Counted from the stretch's first letter, positions 53,591 through 63,524 are shown. The stretch is 64,000 nt of DNA from Paracoccus sediminis (GCF_900188295.1 NZ_FZNM01000005.1:1-64000); one strand, 5' to 3'. Notes: generated by a model from the sequence alone, not told the origin. A program made the numbers and translations.

Positions 53591-55728
53591 CCATGCGGCC
53601 CCTTGGATATTTCGTGCATCACCAGGGACGCGGCCATGCGGAACGCTGCGCCGCCATCGTCAACGCCCTGCCGTCCGCGCGCCCGGTCACGATCTTCTGC
53701 GCGCGCGACGACATCTTTCCCGCGCTTCGTCCCAACGTCCGCATCTGCCGCATTCCGTCGCTGTTCGAACGGCGCGGCGACGAAGGCGGCGCCATGGACC
53801 ACATCCCGACCCCCGACACGATGCATTGCGCGCCCCTGGGCTGGCCCGGCATCCGCAAGGCCATGGCGGTGATGGCCGACTGGTTCGACCGGGCCGATCC
53901 GGCGCTGATGATCTGCGACGTGTCGGCCGAGGTGGCGCACCTGGCCCGGCTGTGTTCCGTTCCTCATGTCAAGGTGCTGCAACATGGCGACCGCAGCGAT
54001 CCGGGCCATATGGCCGCCTACCGCGGCGCGGCGGGGCTGATCGCGCCCTTCGCGCCGGAACTGGCGCAGGACGATTGGCCCGCCTGGATGATGGGCACGA
54101 TCCATTGGGCGCCCGGCATCGGCATCGACGCCGCGATGCCCGACCGCGCCACGGCCCGCACGACGCTGGGCCTGAACCCAACGGACCGAATCGTTCTGGT
54201 GGTGTCCGGCGCGGGCGGCAGCGGCTTTGCCCAAGCCCCGCTTGGGGTGGCCGCGCGCACGTTCCCCGACACGCGGTTCGTCACCATTGGCGACGTTCAA
54301 CGCGACTGGCACGCGACCGAACCCGCGAACCTGGCCCATCTGGGCTGGGTGGACAATGCCGCCGACCACATCGCGGCGGCCGACATCGTGATCGCGTCCA
54401 CCGGCAACACCACCTGCCAGCAGATCCTGACGGCGGGCAAGCCCTGGCTGGCGGTGCCGGAATGGCGGTATTTCGACGAACAGGTCGCCAAGGCCGCCTG
54501 CCTGGATCGCGCGGGCGCCGCCGTGACGCGCCCGCATCTGCCGTCATCCGCCCACGCCTGGACCGCCGCCCTGGCCGAGGCGACGGCCCGCCACGATCCC
54601 GCCGCCCAGGCCGCACTGATCCGGCCCCATGCCGACCGCCGGACGGCGGACTGGCTGGAAGGGCTGATCGCCCGCCTGTGGCCCGACGATGCAGCAACCG
54701 CCCCCGCCCCGGAACCCGCCATGCCTGATCCGTCCTTCCGCACCGTATCCGCCCTGACCATCGCCCGCGGCCGGGCCGATCACCTGAGAAACGTGATCCG
54801 GGGCCTGGCCCGGCAGACGCAGCCGCCCGTGGACCTGATCGTGGGGGTGATGCAGCCCGAACCCTATGCCGACCTGTCCGACGCGCCCTTTCCCGTCCGC
54901 CAGATCCTGGTGCCCGGCGACGACCTGCCCTTGGCCCGCGCCCGCAACGCCGTGGCCCGCGCGGCCCTGGGCGAGGTTCTGGCCTTCATCGACGTGGACT
55001 GCATCCCCGCCCCCACGCTGATCGCCGATTACGCGCGCATCTGCGCCCCCGGCGCGGGCCTGATGATGGGAGAAGTCCTGTATCTTCCCGGCGGCGCGAC
55101 CGACGGGGGCATCGACTTCGACCGCTTCGCCTCCATCGCCGTCAAGCATTCCGACCGCGCCGGCCCGCCCGCGCGGCCGGTGGAACGCTGCAACGACTAT
55201 CGCTGCTTCTGGTCGCTGAACTTTGCCATTCCTGCCGGGGATTTCGCCCGGTCCGGGGGCTTTGACGAACGCTATGCCGGCTATGGGGGCGAGGATACGG
55301 ATTTCGGGCGCACGCTGGACGCGCAGCTGATCCCGATCAACTGGTGCCAGGGCGCGCGGGTCTATCACCAGTATCACCCGCATTTCATGCCGCCCGTCCA
55401 CCATGTCGAATCCGTGGTCCGCAACGCCGAACTGTTCCGCCGGAAATGGGGCCACCGCACCATGGAGCATTGGCTGTACTGCTTCGGCCTGATGGGCCTG
55501 ATCGAGAACACCCCCACCGGTCTGCGGATCCTGGGGGAACCGACCGACGATCATCTGGCGCTGTGCCGCCAGCAGTCGGACCAGCCCTATGCCAACACCC
55601 GCCGCGTGATCGACCTGTTGAACGCGCAGGCGGCGGGCGGTGTGGCCAACGACGCGGCAACCCCCGTCGAACGCCGCCGCGCCACCGATCTGGCGCAACG
55701 GGCGATGCTTCTGCCCGCCGCCGAGTGA
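53587..55728 (+). CDS. Two-domain glycosyltransferase fusion (GT-B plus GT-A)
   Basis: The 713-residue protein appears to be a fusion. Residues about 1-370 look like a GT-B/MurG-like transferase (GYFVHHQGRGHAERCAAIVN; VVSGAGGSGFAQAPLG; ASTGNTTCQQILTAGKPWLA). After a Pro/Ala-rich linker (about 370-385) comes a GT2/GT7C-like GT-A domain with DVDC (Asp469-x-Asp471) and the acceptor motif GGFDERYAGYGGEDTDFG near 558-575. Both halves keep key motifs, so two sugar transfers by one chain are plausible. Its ATG overlaps the previous stop by four bases. Confidence 0.8.
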   Translation: MTMRPLGYFVHHQGRGHAERCAAIVNALPSARPVTIFCARDDIFPALRPNVRICRIPSLFERRGDEGGAMDHIPTPDTMHCAPLGWPGIRKAMAVMADWFDRADPALMICDVSAEVAHLARLCSVPHVKVLQHGDRSDPGHMAAYRGAAGLIAPFAPELAQDDWPAWMMGTIHWAPGIGIDAAMPDRATARTTLGLNPTDRIVLVVSGAGGSGFAQAPLGVAARTFPDTRFVTIGDVQRDWHATEPANLAHLGWVDNAADHIAAADIVIASTGNTTCQQILTAGKPWLAVPEWRYFDEQVAKAACLDRAGAAVTRPHLPSSAHAWTAALAEATARHDPAAQAALIRPHADRRTADWLEGLIARLWPDDAATAPAPEPAMPDPSFRTVSALTIARGRADHLRNVIRGLARQTQPPVDLIVGVMQPEPYADLSDAPFPVRQILVPGDDLPLARARNAVARAALGEVLAFIDVDCIPAPTLIADYARICAPGAGLMMGEVLYLPGGATDGGIDFDRFASIAVKHSDRAGPPARPVERCNDYRCFWSLNFAIPAGDFARSGGFDERYAGYGGEDTDFGRTLDAQLIPINWCQGARVYHQYHPHFMPPVHHVESVVRNAELFRRKWGHRTMEHWLYCFGLMGLIENTPTGLRILGEPTDDHLALCRQQSDQPYANTRRVIDLLNAQAAGGVANDAATPVERRRATDLAQRAMLLPAAE

Positions 55729-55743
55729 CCGGGGCCGGATGAC

Positions 55744-56871
55744 ATGCGCATCGCCCTGCTGGCCCATGTCCGCCATCCCATCGCCCCCCCGTTCATGGGC
55801 GGGATGGAATCCCATACCTGGCATCTGGCGCGGGGGCTGACGGCGCGCGGCCACGATGTGACGCTGTTCGCATCCGGCGACAGCGATGCGGCGGGGGAAT
55901 TGTGGCCGGTCCTGCCGCAATCCTATCACGGCGACTACCTGCCCGGCGAACCCGAACTGAACGCCTGGCTGGACGCGCGGTTCGCCAAGGCGGCGGAAAC
56001 GCTGCTTGGCGGGGGCTTCGATATCGTCCACAACAATTCGCTGCACCGTTATCCGCCGCGACTGGCGCGCCAGCATCGTCTGCCCTGTGTCACCTCGCTG
56101 CACATCCCGCCCTTCGAGGCGCTGCACCGGGCGGTCCTGGGCAGCGCCGCCCCCTGGTCGCGGTTCACCGTCACCTCGGCCCGCCAGATCGAAAGCTGGT
56201 GGGGCGACGCCCCCCCGCCCGAAGCCGCGGTGGTCCATAACGGCATCGACACGGATCTGTGGCCCTTTGGCCCCGCGGGCGACGGCAGCGCCGTCTGGGC
56301 CGGGCGGATCACGCCCAACAAGGGCGCGCATCTGGCCGTCCGCGCGGCGGCGCTTGCCGGGATGCCGCTGGCCCTGTTCGGCGCGGTCGAGAACCGGGGC
56401 TATTTCAACGCCGAAATTGCGCCCTTCCTGCAAGGGGATATCCGCTATGGCGGGCATCTGTCGGGGCCGGAACTGGCGCGGGAATTCGGCCGCGCCTCGG
56501 TCCTGATGTTCACGCCGCTGTGGGACGAACCCTTTGGCCTGACCGCCATCGAGGCGATGTGCTGCGGCCTGCCCGTCGCCGCCATCGACATGGGCGCCGC
56601 GCGCGAGGTGATCGGTCCCGCCGGGCGTTTTGCCGAGGCTCCCGAACCGCAGGCCCTGGCCGACGCGGCCCAGGCGGCCCTGTCGATCCCGCGCCGCGCC
56701 GCGCGTGACCGGGTGCTGGAATGCTTTGCCCTCGACCGGATGATCGCGGGTTACGAACGCCAGTACGCCCTGGCCATCGAAGGGCTGGCGCAGACCGCGG
56801 CGCCGGTCGCCTTTGCGGCCTGGGATCTGTGCGTGCTGCCGGAACGGGACCGGATCGCGGCGGCGTCCTGA
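55744..56871 (+). CDS. GT4-family glycosyltransferase
   Basis: The 375-residue retaining glycosyltransferase has GGMESHTWHLARGL in the N-terminal lobe, VVHNGIDTDLWPFG in the hinge, AGRITPNKGAHLAVRAA and the nucleotide-sugar motif WDEPFGLTAIEAMCCGLPVA with the EX7E glutamates. It is the third glycosyltransferase of the locus, 15 bases after the fusion gene. Donor and acceptor are not evident. Confidence 0.85.
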   Translation: MRIALLAHVRHPIAPPFMGGMESHTWHLARGLTARGHDVTLFASGDSDAAGELWPVLPQSYHGDYLPGEPELNAWLDARFAKAAETLLGGGFDIVHNNSLHRYPPRLARQHRLPCVTSLHIPPFEALHRAVLGSAAPWSRFTVTSARQIESWWGDAPPPEAAVVHNGIDTDLWPFGPAGDGSAVWAGRITPNKGAHLAVRAAALAGMPLALFGAVENRGYFNAEIAPFLQGDIRYGGHLSGPELAREFGRASVLMFTPLWDEPFGLTAIEAMCCGLPVAAIDMGAAREVIGPAGRFAEAPEPQALADAAQAALSIPRRAARDRVLECFALDRMIAGYERQYALAIEGLAQTAAPVAFAAWDLCVLPERDRIAAAS

Positions 56872-56967
56872 CCCGGATTTTCTGCACGATCTGCAAGACA
56901 GCCTCTTGTGGCCCGGCCGTCCCCGCCCTAACCATGGCGCGTCCGATGTCCCGACGGCGTTCGCACC

Positions 56968-57900
56968 ATGCCCTACCAGAATCCGATGCAGGGAATCCTG
57001 CTGAAATGCGCCAGCGTGGCGGTGTTCACGGTGATGGCGGCGATGGTCAAGGCCACGTCCGAAACCGCGGATGTGCCGGCGGGCCAGCAGGTGTTCTTCC
57101 GGTCGCTGTTCGCGATCCCGGTGATCCTGGCCTGGCTGGCCCTGCGCGGCGAACTGTCGGTGGGCCTGCGCACGGTCCGGCCCATGGGCCATGTCTATCG
57201 CGGCCTTGTCGGCACGCTGTCCATGGCCCTGAACTTCTGGGCCTTGTCGCTGCTGTCGTTCCCCGAGGCAACGGCCATAGGCTATGCCGCGCCGCTGCTG
57301 GTGGTGATCTTCGCCGCCATGTTTCTGGACGAGGACGTGCGCCTGTTCCGCCTGTCCATGGTGGGCATCGGCCTGACCGGCGTGCTGATCGTGCTGTCGC
57401 CGCAGCTGCGGCTGGGCACCGATCCCGATCCCGCCCGGATGCTGGGCGCGGTGGTGGCCCTGGGCGGGGCCTCGGGGGCTGCACTGGCGCAGATCTTCGT
57501 GCGCAAACTGGTTCAAGAGGAACGCACATCGGCGATCGTGTTCTGGTTTTCCTTCACGTCAACCGTGCTGGGGCTGGCGACGCTGCCTTTTGGATGGGTC
57601 ATGCCCGATGCGACAACCGCAGCCCTGTTGATCGGCAGCGGCATCCTGGGGGGCGTGGCACAAATCATGCTGACCTCGGCCTATCGTCATGCCGACGCCT
57701 CGCTGGTGGCGCCGTTCGAATATGTCTCGATGCTGCTGGCCATCGCCATCGGCTGGTATGTGTTCGGCGAGGCGCCGACCGGCGTAGTGCTGACCGGCGC
57801 GGCCCTGGTCATCGCGGCGGGAATCGCGATCATCTGGCGCGAACGGCGGCTGGGGCTGGAACGCAGCCGCCCGCGCAAGGCGATGACCCCGCAGGGCTAA
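56968..57900 (+). CDS. DMT/EamA-family exporter
   Basis: The 310-residue membrane protein has about ten hydrophobic segments in two EamA repeats (GLVGTLSMALNFWALSLL in the first, SAYRHADASLVAPFEYVSML in the second). These proteins export metabolites or riboses; the substrate is unknown. It is 96 bases downstream of the glycosyltransferases, and a functional link is uncertain. Confidence 0.85.
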   Translation: MPYQNPMQGILLKCASVAVFTVMAAMVKATSETADVPAGQQVFFRSLFAIPVILAWLALRGELSVGLRTVRPMGHVYRGLVGTLSMALNFWALSLLSFPEATAIGYAAPLLVVIFAAMFLDEDVRLFRLSMVGIGLTGVLIVLSPQLRLGTDPDPARMLGAVVALGGASGAALAQIFVRKLVQEERTSAIVFWFSFTSTVLGLATLPFGWVMPDATTAALLIGSGILGGVAQIMLTSAYRHADASLVAPFEYVSMLLAIAIGWYVFGEAPTGVVLTGAALVIAAGIAIIWRERRLGLERSRPRKAMTPQG

Positions 57901-57981
57901 GGGTCCGCCGGAACCGAAGGCCGTCGATCCGCGCTATAGGTCCGGCGCCCCGCGGGGGGGCATGACATGGGGGACCATCCG

Positions 57982-58734
57982 ATGGTCAGAACGATCTTCA
58001 CAGCGGCTGTGATCGCCGCGTCCTTGGCGGCACCTGTGCCGGCGCAGGATCTGGGCGAGATCGTGGGCGGCGTCGCGCGGCAGTATCTGCAACAGGAACA
58101 GGACCGGGCCACCTTTGCCCAGGCCCAGAGCCAAGGCACCCGGCGGGCCTATCAATCCTATCTGCAACAGTTCCCGGACGGGCTTTACGCCGCGCAGGCG
58201 CGGGACCAGATCGCACGGCTGGGCGGCGGAACGGCCGCCGCGCCCGCCAATCCGTACGACGGCGGCGGCACCGCCGGCCTGTCCCGGCAGCAACGCCTGT
58301 CGATCCAGCAGCGGCTGAACGCGCTCGGCTACAGCACCAACGGTGCGGACGGCAACTTTGGCCCCGGCACGCGCCGCGCCATCGCCCTGTGGCAACGGGA
58401 CCGCAACTATGCGCAAACCGGCAGCCTCAGCACCGCCCAGGCGAACGAGATCCTGCGCGGCACCGCCGCCACGACGGTAGGTCGCCCGACCCAGGCCGAA
58501 CTGGCCGACGCCGGGACAAGCGGCCCCGCCCAGGCCGAGGCGCGGCTTGGCCTGTCCCCATCGCAGCGCCGGGCGGTCCAGGCCGGGCTGACGCAGCGCG
58601 GCTTCGACACGCGCGGCATCGACGGAATCTTCGGCCAAGGCACCCGCAATGCCCTCGCGGGCTGGCAGCGCGCCAATGACCAGACCGCCACCGGCTATCT
58701 GACCGCGGCGCAATATCAGCGGCTGGCCCAGTAA
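57982..58734 (+). CDS. Secreted protein with two peptidoglycan-binding-like domains
   Basis: The 250-residue protein has a signal peptide ending PVPA-Q near residue 21, a spacer and two PG_binding_1-like repeats (SIQQRLNALGYSTNGADGNF and AVQAGLTQRGFDTRGIDGIF, each with the G-D/T-R-x-A-I end). It probably binds cell wall in the periplasm. The ATG at 57982 follows GGGGGA at proper spacing; an ATG five codons earlier is less likely. It ends convergently with the sensor kinase gene. Confidence 0.8.
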   Translation: MVRTIFTAAVIAASLAAPVPAQDLGEIVGGVARQYLQQEQDRATFAQAQSQGTRRAYQSYLQQFPDGLYAAQARDQIARLGGGTAAAPANPYDGGGTAGLSRQQRLSIQQRLNALGYSTNGADGNFGPGTRRAIALWQRDRNYAQTGSLSTAQANEILRGTAATTVGRPTQAELADAGTSGPAQAEARLGLSPSQRRAVQAGLTQRGFDTRGIDGIFGQGTRNALAGWQRANDQTATGYLTAAQYQRLAQ

Positions 58735-58752
58735 CCCGCAGCCCGCGTCGTC

Positions 58753-60117
58753 TTAGGCCATAGGCAAGTGCAGTTCCGCCCGCAGCCCGCGTCCGCCCGG
58801 CCCATCCAGCAGGGCCAGCCGGCCGCCGAACAGCGCCGCGATCTCGGCCACGATGGCAAGGCCCAGGCCAAGCCCCTCGGCCCCGGTTCCGCCGCGGGCG
58901 AAACGGGCGCCCAAGCCCGCGCGGGCATCGGCGGGAATGCCGGGACCATCGTCGATCACGGCCAGGATCGCCCCGTCAGGCCCGCCGCGGACGCTGACCG
59001 TCACCATGGCGCCGCGCCCTGCATAGGCAATGGCGTTGTCGATCAGGTTTGCCAAGGCCTCGGCCAGCAGCACGGGTTCCGCGCGGATCTGCGCGGGGTC
59101 GCCGCCAAGGCCGTCGTCGAAGCCCAGATCGATCCCGGCATCGGCGGCGCGGGGGATGGAATCGCCCGTGATGCCGCGCGCCAGGGCCGCCAGATCCACC
59201 GGGGCCAGGGCCGCCTGTCCCGGCGCGGCATCGATGCGGGCCAGCAGCAGCAGTTGCGTCAGCACCCGTTCGGCATGGGCAAGCGCCGCATCGCCCTTGG
59301 CCACGGCGGACTGCATCGCCTGCGGGGTGTCCGCCCGGCTGGCCAGGGCCATTTGCGTGCGCAGGACCGCCAGCGGCGTGCGCAACTGATGGCTGGCGTT
59401 GCCGGTGAAATTGCGCAGCGCGTCAAGCGCGGTGCCCAGCCGGGCCATGAAGGAATTGACCGCCTCGACCAGGCCCTGCACCTCGGTCGGGACGCGGTCG
59501 CGGATGGGCGACAGATCGTCAGGAGACCGAATCGCGATGGCGTCGCTCAGGCGATTCAAGGGGCGCAGGGCCAACGGCACCGCGATCCAGACGATCAGCG
59601 CGGCGCCCCCGATCATGCCCGTCAGCCGCAAAGCCGACCGGATCAAGATCGACCGGGCCAATTCCCGCCGGGCCAGCGTGGATTCGGCGACGGTCACGGC
59701 AAAGGGGATGGATTCGACCCCGGTGGACACGGTGCGGGCCAGGGTGATGACGCGGATCGCATCGCCCGCGAAGACGCCATCGGCAAAACCGCGTCCGTCG
59801 CTGTCGACCGGGGCAGGCGTCAGGGCGCGATACCCGGTCAGATAGCCCAGCGGCCCATCGACGCGATAAAACACCCGGTCCTGCGCGGTCGAGGTCAGCA
59901 TTTCCAGGGCCGAATAGGGGATGTCCACCTGCAATCCCGTATCCTCGTCCACCGTCACCCGTTCGGCGATGGCCAGCGCGGATCCGGTCAGCACGCGGTC
60001 GGACACGCGGGTCGCGGTCGTCACGGCCTCGCGCCAGGTGTCGGCCAGGGCCAGCAGGCCCAGGATCGCGGTCGCGGCCAGCAGCCAGCCCAGCAGGCGG
60101 CGGCGCAGCGACCCCAT
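58753..60117 (-). CDS. tctE: TctE-like sensor histidine kinase
   Basis: The 454-residue kinase has two transmembrane segments (about 9-27 and 165-187) around a periplasmic sensing domain, a HAMP-like region, the H-box NASHQLRTPLAVL with His243, and the ATPase N, G1 and G2 boxes (NLIDNAIAYAG, DDGPGIP, GLGLGLAI). It is coupled to the response regulator by a one-base stop/start overlap. TctE proteins sense di- or tricarboxylates and switch on a TctABC importer, which fits the tctC gene at the window end. Confidence 0.88.
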   Translation of the reverse strand: MGSLRRRLLGWLLAATAILGLLALADTWREAVTTATRVSDRVLTGSALAIAERVTVDEDTGLQVDIPYSALEMLTSTAQDRVFYRVDGPLGYLTGYRALTPAPVDSDGRGFADGVFAGDAIRVITLARTVSTGVESIPFAVTVAESTLARRELARSILIRSALRLTGMIGGAALIVWIAVPLALRPLNRLSDAIAIRSPDDLSPIRDRVPTEVQGLVEAVNSFMARLGTALDALRNFTGNASHQLRTPLAVLRTQMALASRADTPQAMQSAVAKGDAALAHAERVLTQLLLLARIDAAPGQAALAPVDLAALARGITGDSIPRAADAGIDLGFDDGLGGDPAQIRAEPVLLAEALANLIDNAIAYAGRGAMVTVSVRGGPDGAILAVIDDGPGIPADARAGLGARFARGGTGAEGLGLGLAIVAEIAALFGGRLALLDGPGGRGLRAELHLPMA

Positions 60118-60785
60118 CAGGACGACCTGTCGATGTAATATCCAATGCCGCGCGCGGTGCGCAGATGCACGTCGTGGGGGGCCAGCCTGCGGCGCAGGCG
60201 GCTGGCATACTGCTCGATGGCGTTTTCCGACAGGCTGTCGTCCAGGCTGGTCAGCGACTGGACAATGGTGTCCTTGGTCACGACCTTGCCCGCGCGCATG
60301 AACAAAAGTTCCAGCAGCGCCAGTTCGCGGGCGGGCAGATCCAGGGCCGCGCCGCCTGCCGTGAACCGCCGCGCGGCCAGATCCAGCGTGACCCCGCCCA
60401 CGGTCACGACCGCCGCCCGCAACCCCGCCTGGCGGCGCAGCAGCGAACGGACCCTCGCCTCGAATTCGCCGATGTCGAAGGGCTTGACCATGTAATCGTC
60501 CGCGCCCAGGTCCAGCCCGCGCACCCGGTCCTCGGGCGCGCCCCGCGCGGTCAGGACCAGCACGGCCGCCTGGTTGCCCCGCGCCCGCAACTGGCGCAGC
60601 ACCGACAACCCGTCCATCTGCGGCAGGTTCAGATCCAGGATCACCAGATCGAACCGTTCCGCCGCCGCAAGCGCCTCGGCCGAGGCGCCGTCGGCCACGC
60701 GGTCCACCGCATGGCCGGCGCCCGTCAGCAGGGACTGAAGGGCCTCGGCCAGCTGTTCATTGTCCTCGACCAGCAAAAGCCGCAT
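60117..60785 (-). CDS. tctD: TctD-like OmpR-family response regulator
   Basis: The 222-residue regulator has a receiver domain (about 1-115; Asp51 in LVILDLNLPQ, Lys in YMVKPFD) and an OmpR winged helix (about 125-222; FTAGGAALDLPARELALLEL, YASRLRRRL). The ATG at 60783-60785 starts the canonical MRLLLVEDNEQL; the long upstream frame is a shadow of the divergent binding-protein gene. Likely targets are the 11-base direct repeats before tctC. Confidence 0.92.
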   Translation of the reverse strand: MRLLLVEDNEQLAEALQSLLTGAGHAVDRVADGASAEALAAAERFDLVILDLNLPQMDGLSVLRQLRARGNQAAVLVLTARGAPEDRVRGLDLGADDYMVKPFDIGEFEARVRSLLRRQAGLRAAVVTVGGVTLDLAARRFTAGGAALDLPARELALLELLFMRAGKVVTKDTIVQSLTSLDDSLSENAIEQYASRLRRRLAPHDVHLRTARGIGYYIDRSS

Positions 60786-60863
60786 CGCCCATCCCCCTTG
60801 GCGATCACGATAGCCGCGCGCCGGGGCGTTGTGAACCGGCCCCGCCGCTGGCATGGTGGCGCG

Positions 60864-61913
60864 ATGATCCTGCGCGCGATCCTTGCCCTGCTGCTTCTGG
60901 CGCCGCCCCTGCGGGCCGAGGTCTTTACCTATCCCGGCGGGGATCAGGTGCTGACGATCTATTCGTCGCTGGACAACCACATGGCCGCGCCGCTGATCGC
61001 AGGGTTCCAGGCCGAGAACCCCGACGTGACGGTGGCGTATCAGGAATTGCTGACCGGAGAACTGAACGACCGGATCGTGGCCGAAACCGATGCGGGACGG
61101 CCCACGGCGGATTTCGCCTTTTCGTCCGCGATGGATCTTCAGGTCAAGCTGGCCAATGACGGCTATGCGCGGCCCGCGATCACGCCCGACAGCGCGGGCT
61201 GGCCCCGCTGGGCCAACTGGCGCGACACCGCCTATGCGCTGACCTTCGAACCGGCCGTCCTGATCTATTACCGCCCGGCCTTCCGCGACCGTCCGCCGCC
61301 CGCCTCGCGGTTCGACCTGATGGACTGGCTGGCGCGGGGCGGAGCGGCGGTGCGGGGCCGCATCGGCACCTATGACATCGAACGGTCGGCGGTGGGATAT
61401 CTGTTCCTGGCCCGCGATCAGGAACATTTCCCCGACATCTGGGGGGTGATCGACGCCATGGGCCGGGCAGGGGTGCAACAGTTTTCCACCAGCCAGCAGA
61501 TCCTGGAACGGGTCGCGGACGGGCGGCTGCTGATCGGGTACAACATCCTGGGATCCTATGCCGCCGACTGGGCGCGCGACCATCCCGACGTGGGCATGGT
61601 GCTGCCGCGCGATTTCACGGTGGTCGTGTCCCGCGTGGGGCTGGTGCCGCGCGCCGCCGCCCGGCCCGACCTGGGCGCGCGGTTCCTGGGCTTCTTCATG
61701 TCGCGGGCGGGCCAGACCATCCTGGCCGAAAAGCTGCGCCTGCCCGCCGTCAGCCTGGAGGTGTCGGGCGACAACAGCGCCCGGACCATGCAGGCCGCGC
61801 TTGGCGCGCAACTGCGCCCGGTGACGGTCAGCCCCGGCCTGCTGGTCTATCTGGACCAGGCCAAGCGCGCCCGCCTGATCGACCGCTGGCGCCGCGCGGT
61901 CGGGGGCGGGTAA
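60864..61913 (+). CDS. Orphan periplasmic extracellular solute-binding protein
   Basis: The 349-residue protein has a signal peptide ending PPLRA-E near residue 18 and a type 2 periplasmic binding fold (LTIYSSLDNHMAAPLIAGFQ; TGELNDRIVAETDAGRPTAD; family 1/AfuA-like). No permease or ATPase genes are adjacent. It is divergent from the tctD-tctE genes, an arrangement in which such proteins act as periplasmic co-sensors for the kinase, so a signalling rather than a transport role is likely. The start ATG is at 60864. Confidence 0.82.
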   Translation: MILRAILALLLLAPPLRAEVFTYPGGDQVLTIYSSLDNHMAAPLIAGFQAENPDVTVAYQELLTGELNDRIVAETDAGRPTADFAFSSAMDLQVKLANDGYARPAITPDSAGWPRWANWRDTAYALTFEPAVLIYYRPAFRDRPPPASRFDLMDWLARGGAAVRGRIGTYDIERSAVGYLFLARDQEHFPDIWGVIDAMGRAGVQQFSTSQQILERVADGRLLIGYNILGSYAADWARDHPDVGMVLPRDFTVVVSRVGLVPRAAARPDLGARFLGFFMSRAGQTILAEKLRLPAVSLEVSGDNSARTMQAALGAQLRPVTVSPGLLVYLDQAKRARLIDRWRRAVGGG

Positions 61914-61917
61914 GGGA

Positions 61918-61945
61918 TTGACGCATGGAACGGGCGCCTTCTAAT
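61918..61945 (+). promoter_or_regulatory. Possible promoter of the UxaA-family dehydratase
   Basis: TTGACG (61918-61923) and TCTAAT (61940-61945) with a 16-base spacer lie just after the binding-protein stop and 27 bases before the dehydratase ATG. Confidence 0.4.
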
Positions 61946-61971
61946 TCAGGACGCATCATCGGGGGACGATC

Positions 61972-63495
61972 ATGGACAAGCCGCAAATCCTGCGCCTGAA
62001 CGAGGCCGACAACATCGTCGTGGCCATCGCGGACCTGCGCGAGGGAACCCCGGTCGAGGGCGCCGTCCGCGCCAGCCGCCGCATCCCGCGCGGCCACAAG
62101 ATCGCGTCCCGCGCCATCGCCCCCGGCGAACCGATCCGCAAGTTCGGCCAGATCATCGGCTTTGCCAGCACCCCGATCGCGCCGGGCGACTGGGTGCACG
62201 AACAGAACGTCACCATGGGCGATTTCGACCGCGACTATGCCTTCGCGTCCGAGGCCCGCGCCCCCGAATCCCTGCGCCAAGGCGAGGTTCCGGCGCATTT
62301 CCAGGGCTTTCGGCGCCCTGACGGACGGACAGGCACGCGCAATTACATCGGCATCCTGTCGTCGGTGAACTGTTCGGCCACCGTGGTCGACTACATCGCC
62401 GATCAGGCGATGCGGTCGGGAATGCTGGACGATCACCCCGACATCGACGGCTTTGTCGCCCTGCCCCACGGACAGGGCTGCGGCATGGCGTCCAGGGGCG
62501 AAAGCTATGACCTGCTGGCGCGCACGACCTGGGGCTATGCCAGCCATCCGAACTTTGCCGCCGTGCTGCTGGTGGGCCTGGGATGCGAGGTGTTCCAGAT
62601 CGCGCGGCTGAAGGACGCCTATGGCATCGCCGAGGGCGATCATTTCCAGTCCCTGACCATCCAGGACACGGGCGGCACCCGCCGCGCCATCGACGCGGGC
62701 GTGGCGAAGCTGCGCGACCTGCTGCCCGTCGCGGCGCGGGCGCGGCGCGAGCCTATCCCCGCGTCCGAACTGACCCTGGCGCTGCAATGCGGCGGATCGG
62801 ACGGATATTCCGGGCTGACGGCCAATCCCGCGCTTGGCGTCGCCGCCGACATGCTGGTGCGCCAGGGCGGCACCGCGATCCTGTCGGAAACGCCCGAGAT
62901 CTTCGGCGCCGAACACCTGCTGACGCGCCGCGCCGAAACGCCCGAGATCGGCCGCAAGATCGTCGAGCTGATCGACTGGTGGACCGATTACACCACCCGC
63001 AACGGCGGAGAGATGAACAACAACCCCTCGCCCGGCAACAAGGCGGGCGGGCTGACCACGATCCTGGAAAAATCGCTGGGCGCGGTCGCCAAGGGCGGCA
63101 CCTCGACCCTGCGCGGGGTCTATCGCTACGCCGAACGGATCGACCGCAAGGGGTTCGTCTATATGGACACGCCGGGATACGACCCGGTGGCGGCGACGGG
63201 GCAGGTGGCGGGGGGCGCCAACGTGCTGTGCTTCACCACCGGGCGGGGGTCGGCCTATGGCTGCAAGCCGGTGCCGTCCATCAAGCTGGCCACGAACACG
63301 CCCCTGTTCCAGCGGATGGGGGACGACATGGACATCAACTGCGGCGACATCGTGGACGGCGTGCCGCTGGAGGAAAAGGGCGCCGAGATCTTCCAGGCGA
63401 TCCTGGCCACCGCCTCGGGCCGAAAGACCAAATCCGAGGATCTGGGCTATGGCCGGCATGAATTCGTGCCCTGGCAGATCGGCGCGGTGATGTAG
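61972..63495 (+). CDS. Altronate/galactarate dehydratase (UxaA family)
   Basis: The 507-residue protein has an N-terminal SAF-type domain (about 1-90; LRLNEADNIVVAIADL) and a large catalytic domain (about 110-507) with RTGTRNYIGILSSVNC, LQCGGSDGYSGLTANPALG and NNPSPGNKAGGLTT, matching UxaA/GarD dehydratases. It removes water from D-altronate, galactarate or a related sugar acid to a 2-keto-3-deoxy acid. The ATG at 61972 follows the GGGGG stretch. It precedes tctC, so the second transporter may import its substrate. Confidence 0.88.
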   Translation: MDKPQILRLNEADNIVVAIADLREGTPVEGAVRASRRIPRGHKIASRAIAPGEPIRKFGQIIGFASTPIAPGDWVHEQNVTMGDFDRDYAFASEARAPESLRQGEVPAHFQGFRRPDGRTGTRNYIGILSSVNCSATVVDYIADQAMRSGMLDDHPDIDGFVALPHGQGCGMASRGESYDLLARTTWGYASHPNFAAVLLVGLGCEVFQIARLKDAYGIAEGDHFQSLTIQDTGGTRRAIDAGVAKLRDLLPVAARARREPIPASELTLALQCGGSDGYSGLTANPALGVAADMLVRQGGTAILSETPEIFGAEHLLTRRAETPEIGRKIVELIDWWTDYTTRNGGEMNNNPSPGNKAGGLTTILEKSLGAVAKGGTSTLRGVYRYAERIDRKGFVYMDTPGYDPVAATGQVAGGANVLCFTTGRGSAYGCKPVPSIKLATNTPLFQRMGDDMDINCGDIVDGVPLEEKGAEIFQAILATASGRKTKSEDLGYGRHEFVPWQIGAVM

Positions 63496-63524
63496 GGCGC
63501 GATTTTTTCGAAACACGACGCTCA

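Noticed and set aside
54544..57516. 990-codon minus-strand frame opposite the glycosyltransferases
   Set aside because: It mirrors the coding frames of the GT fusion, the GT4 gene and the exporter, and no family resemblance is seen.
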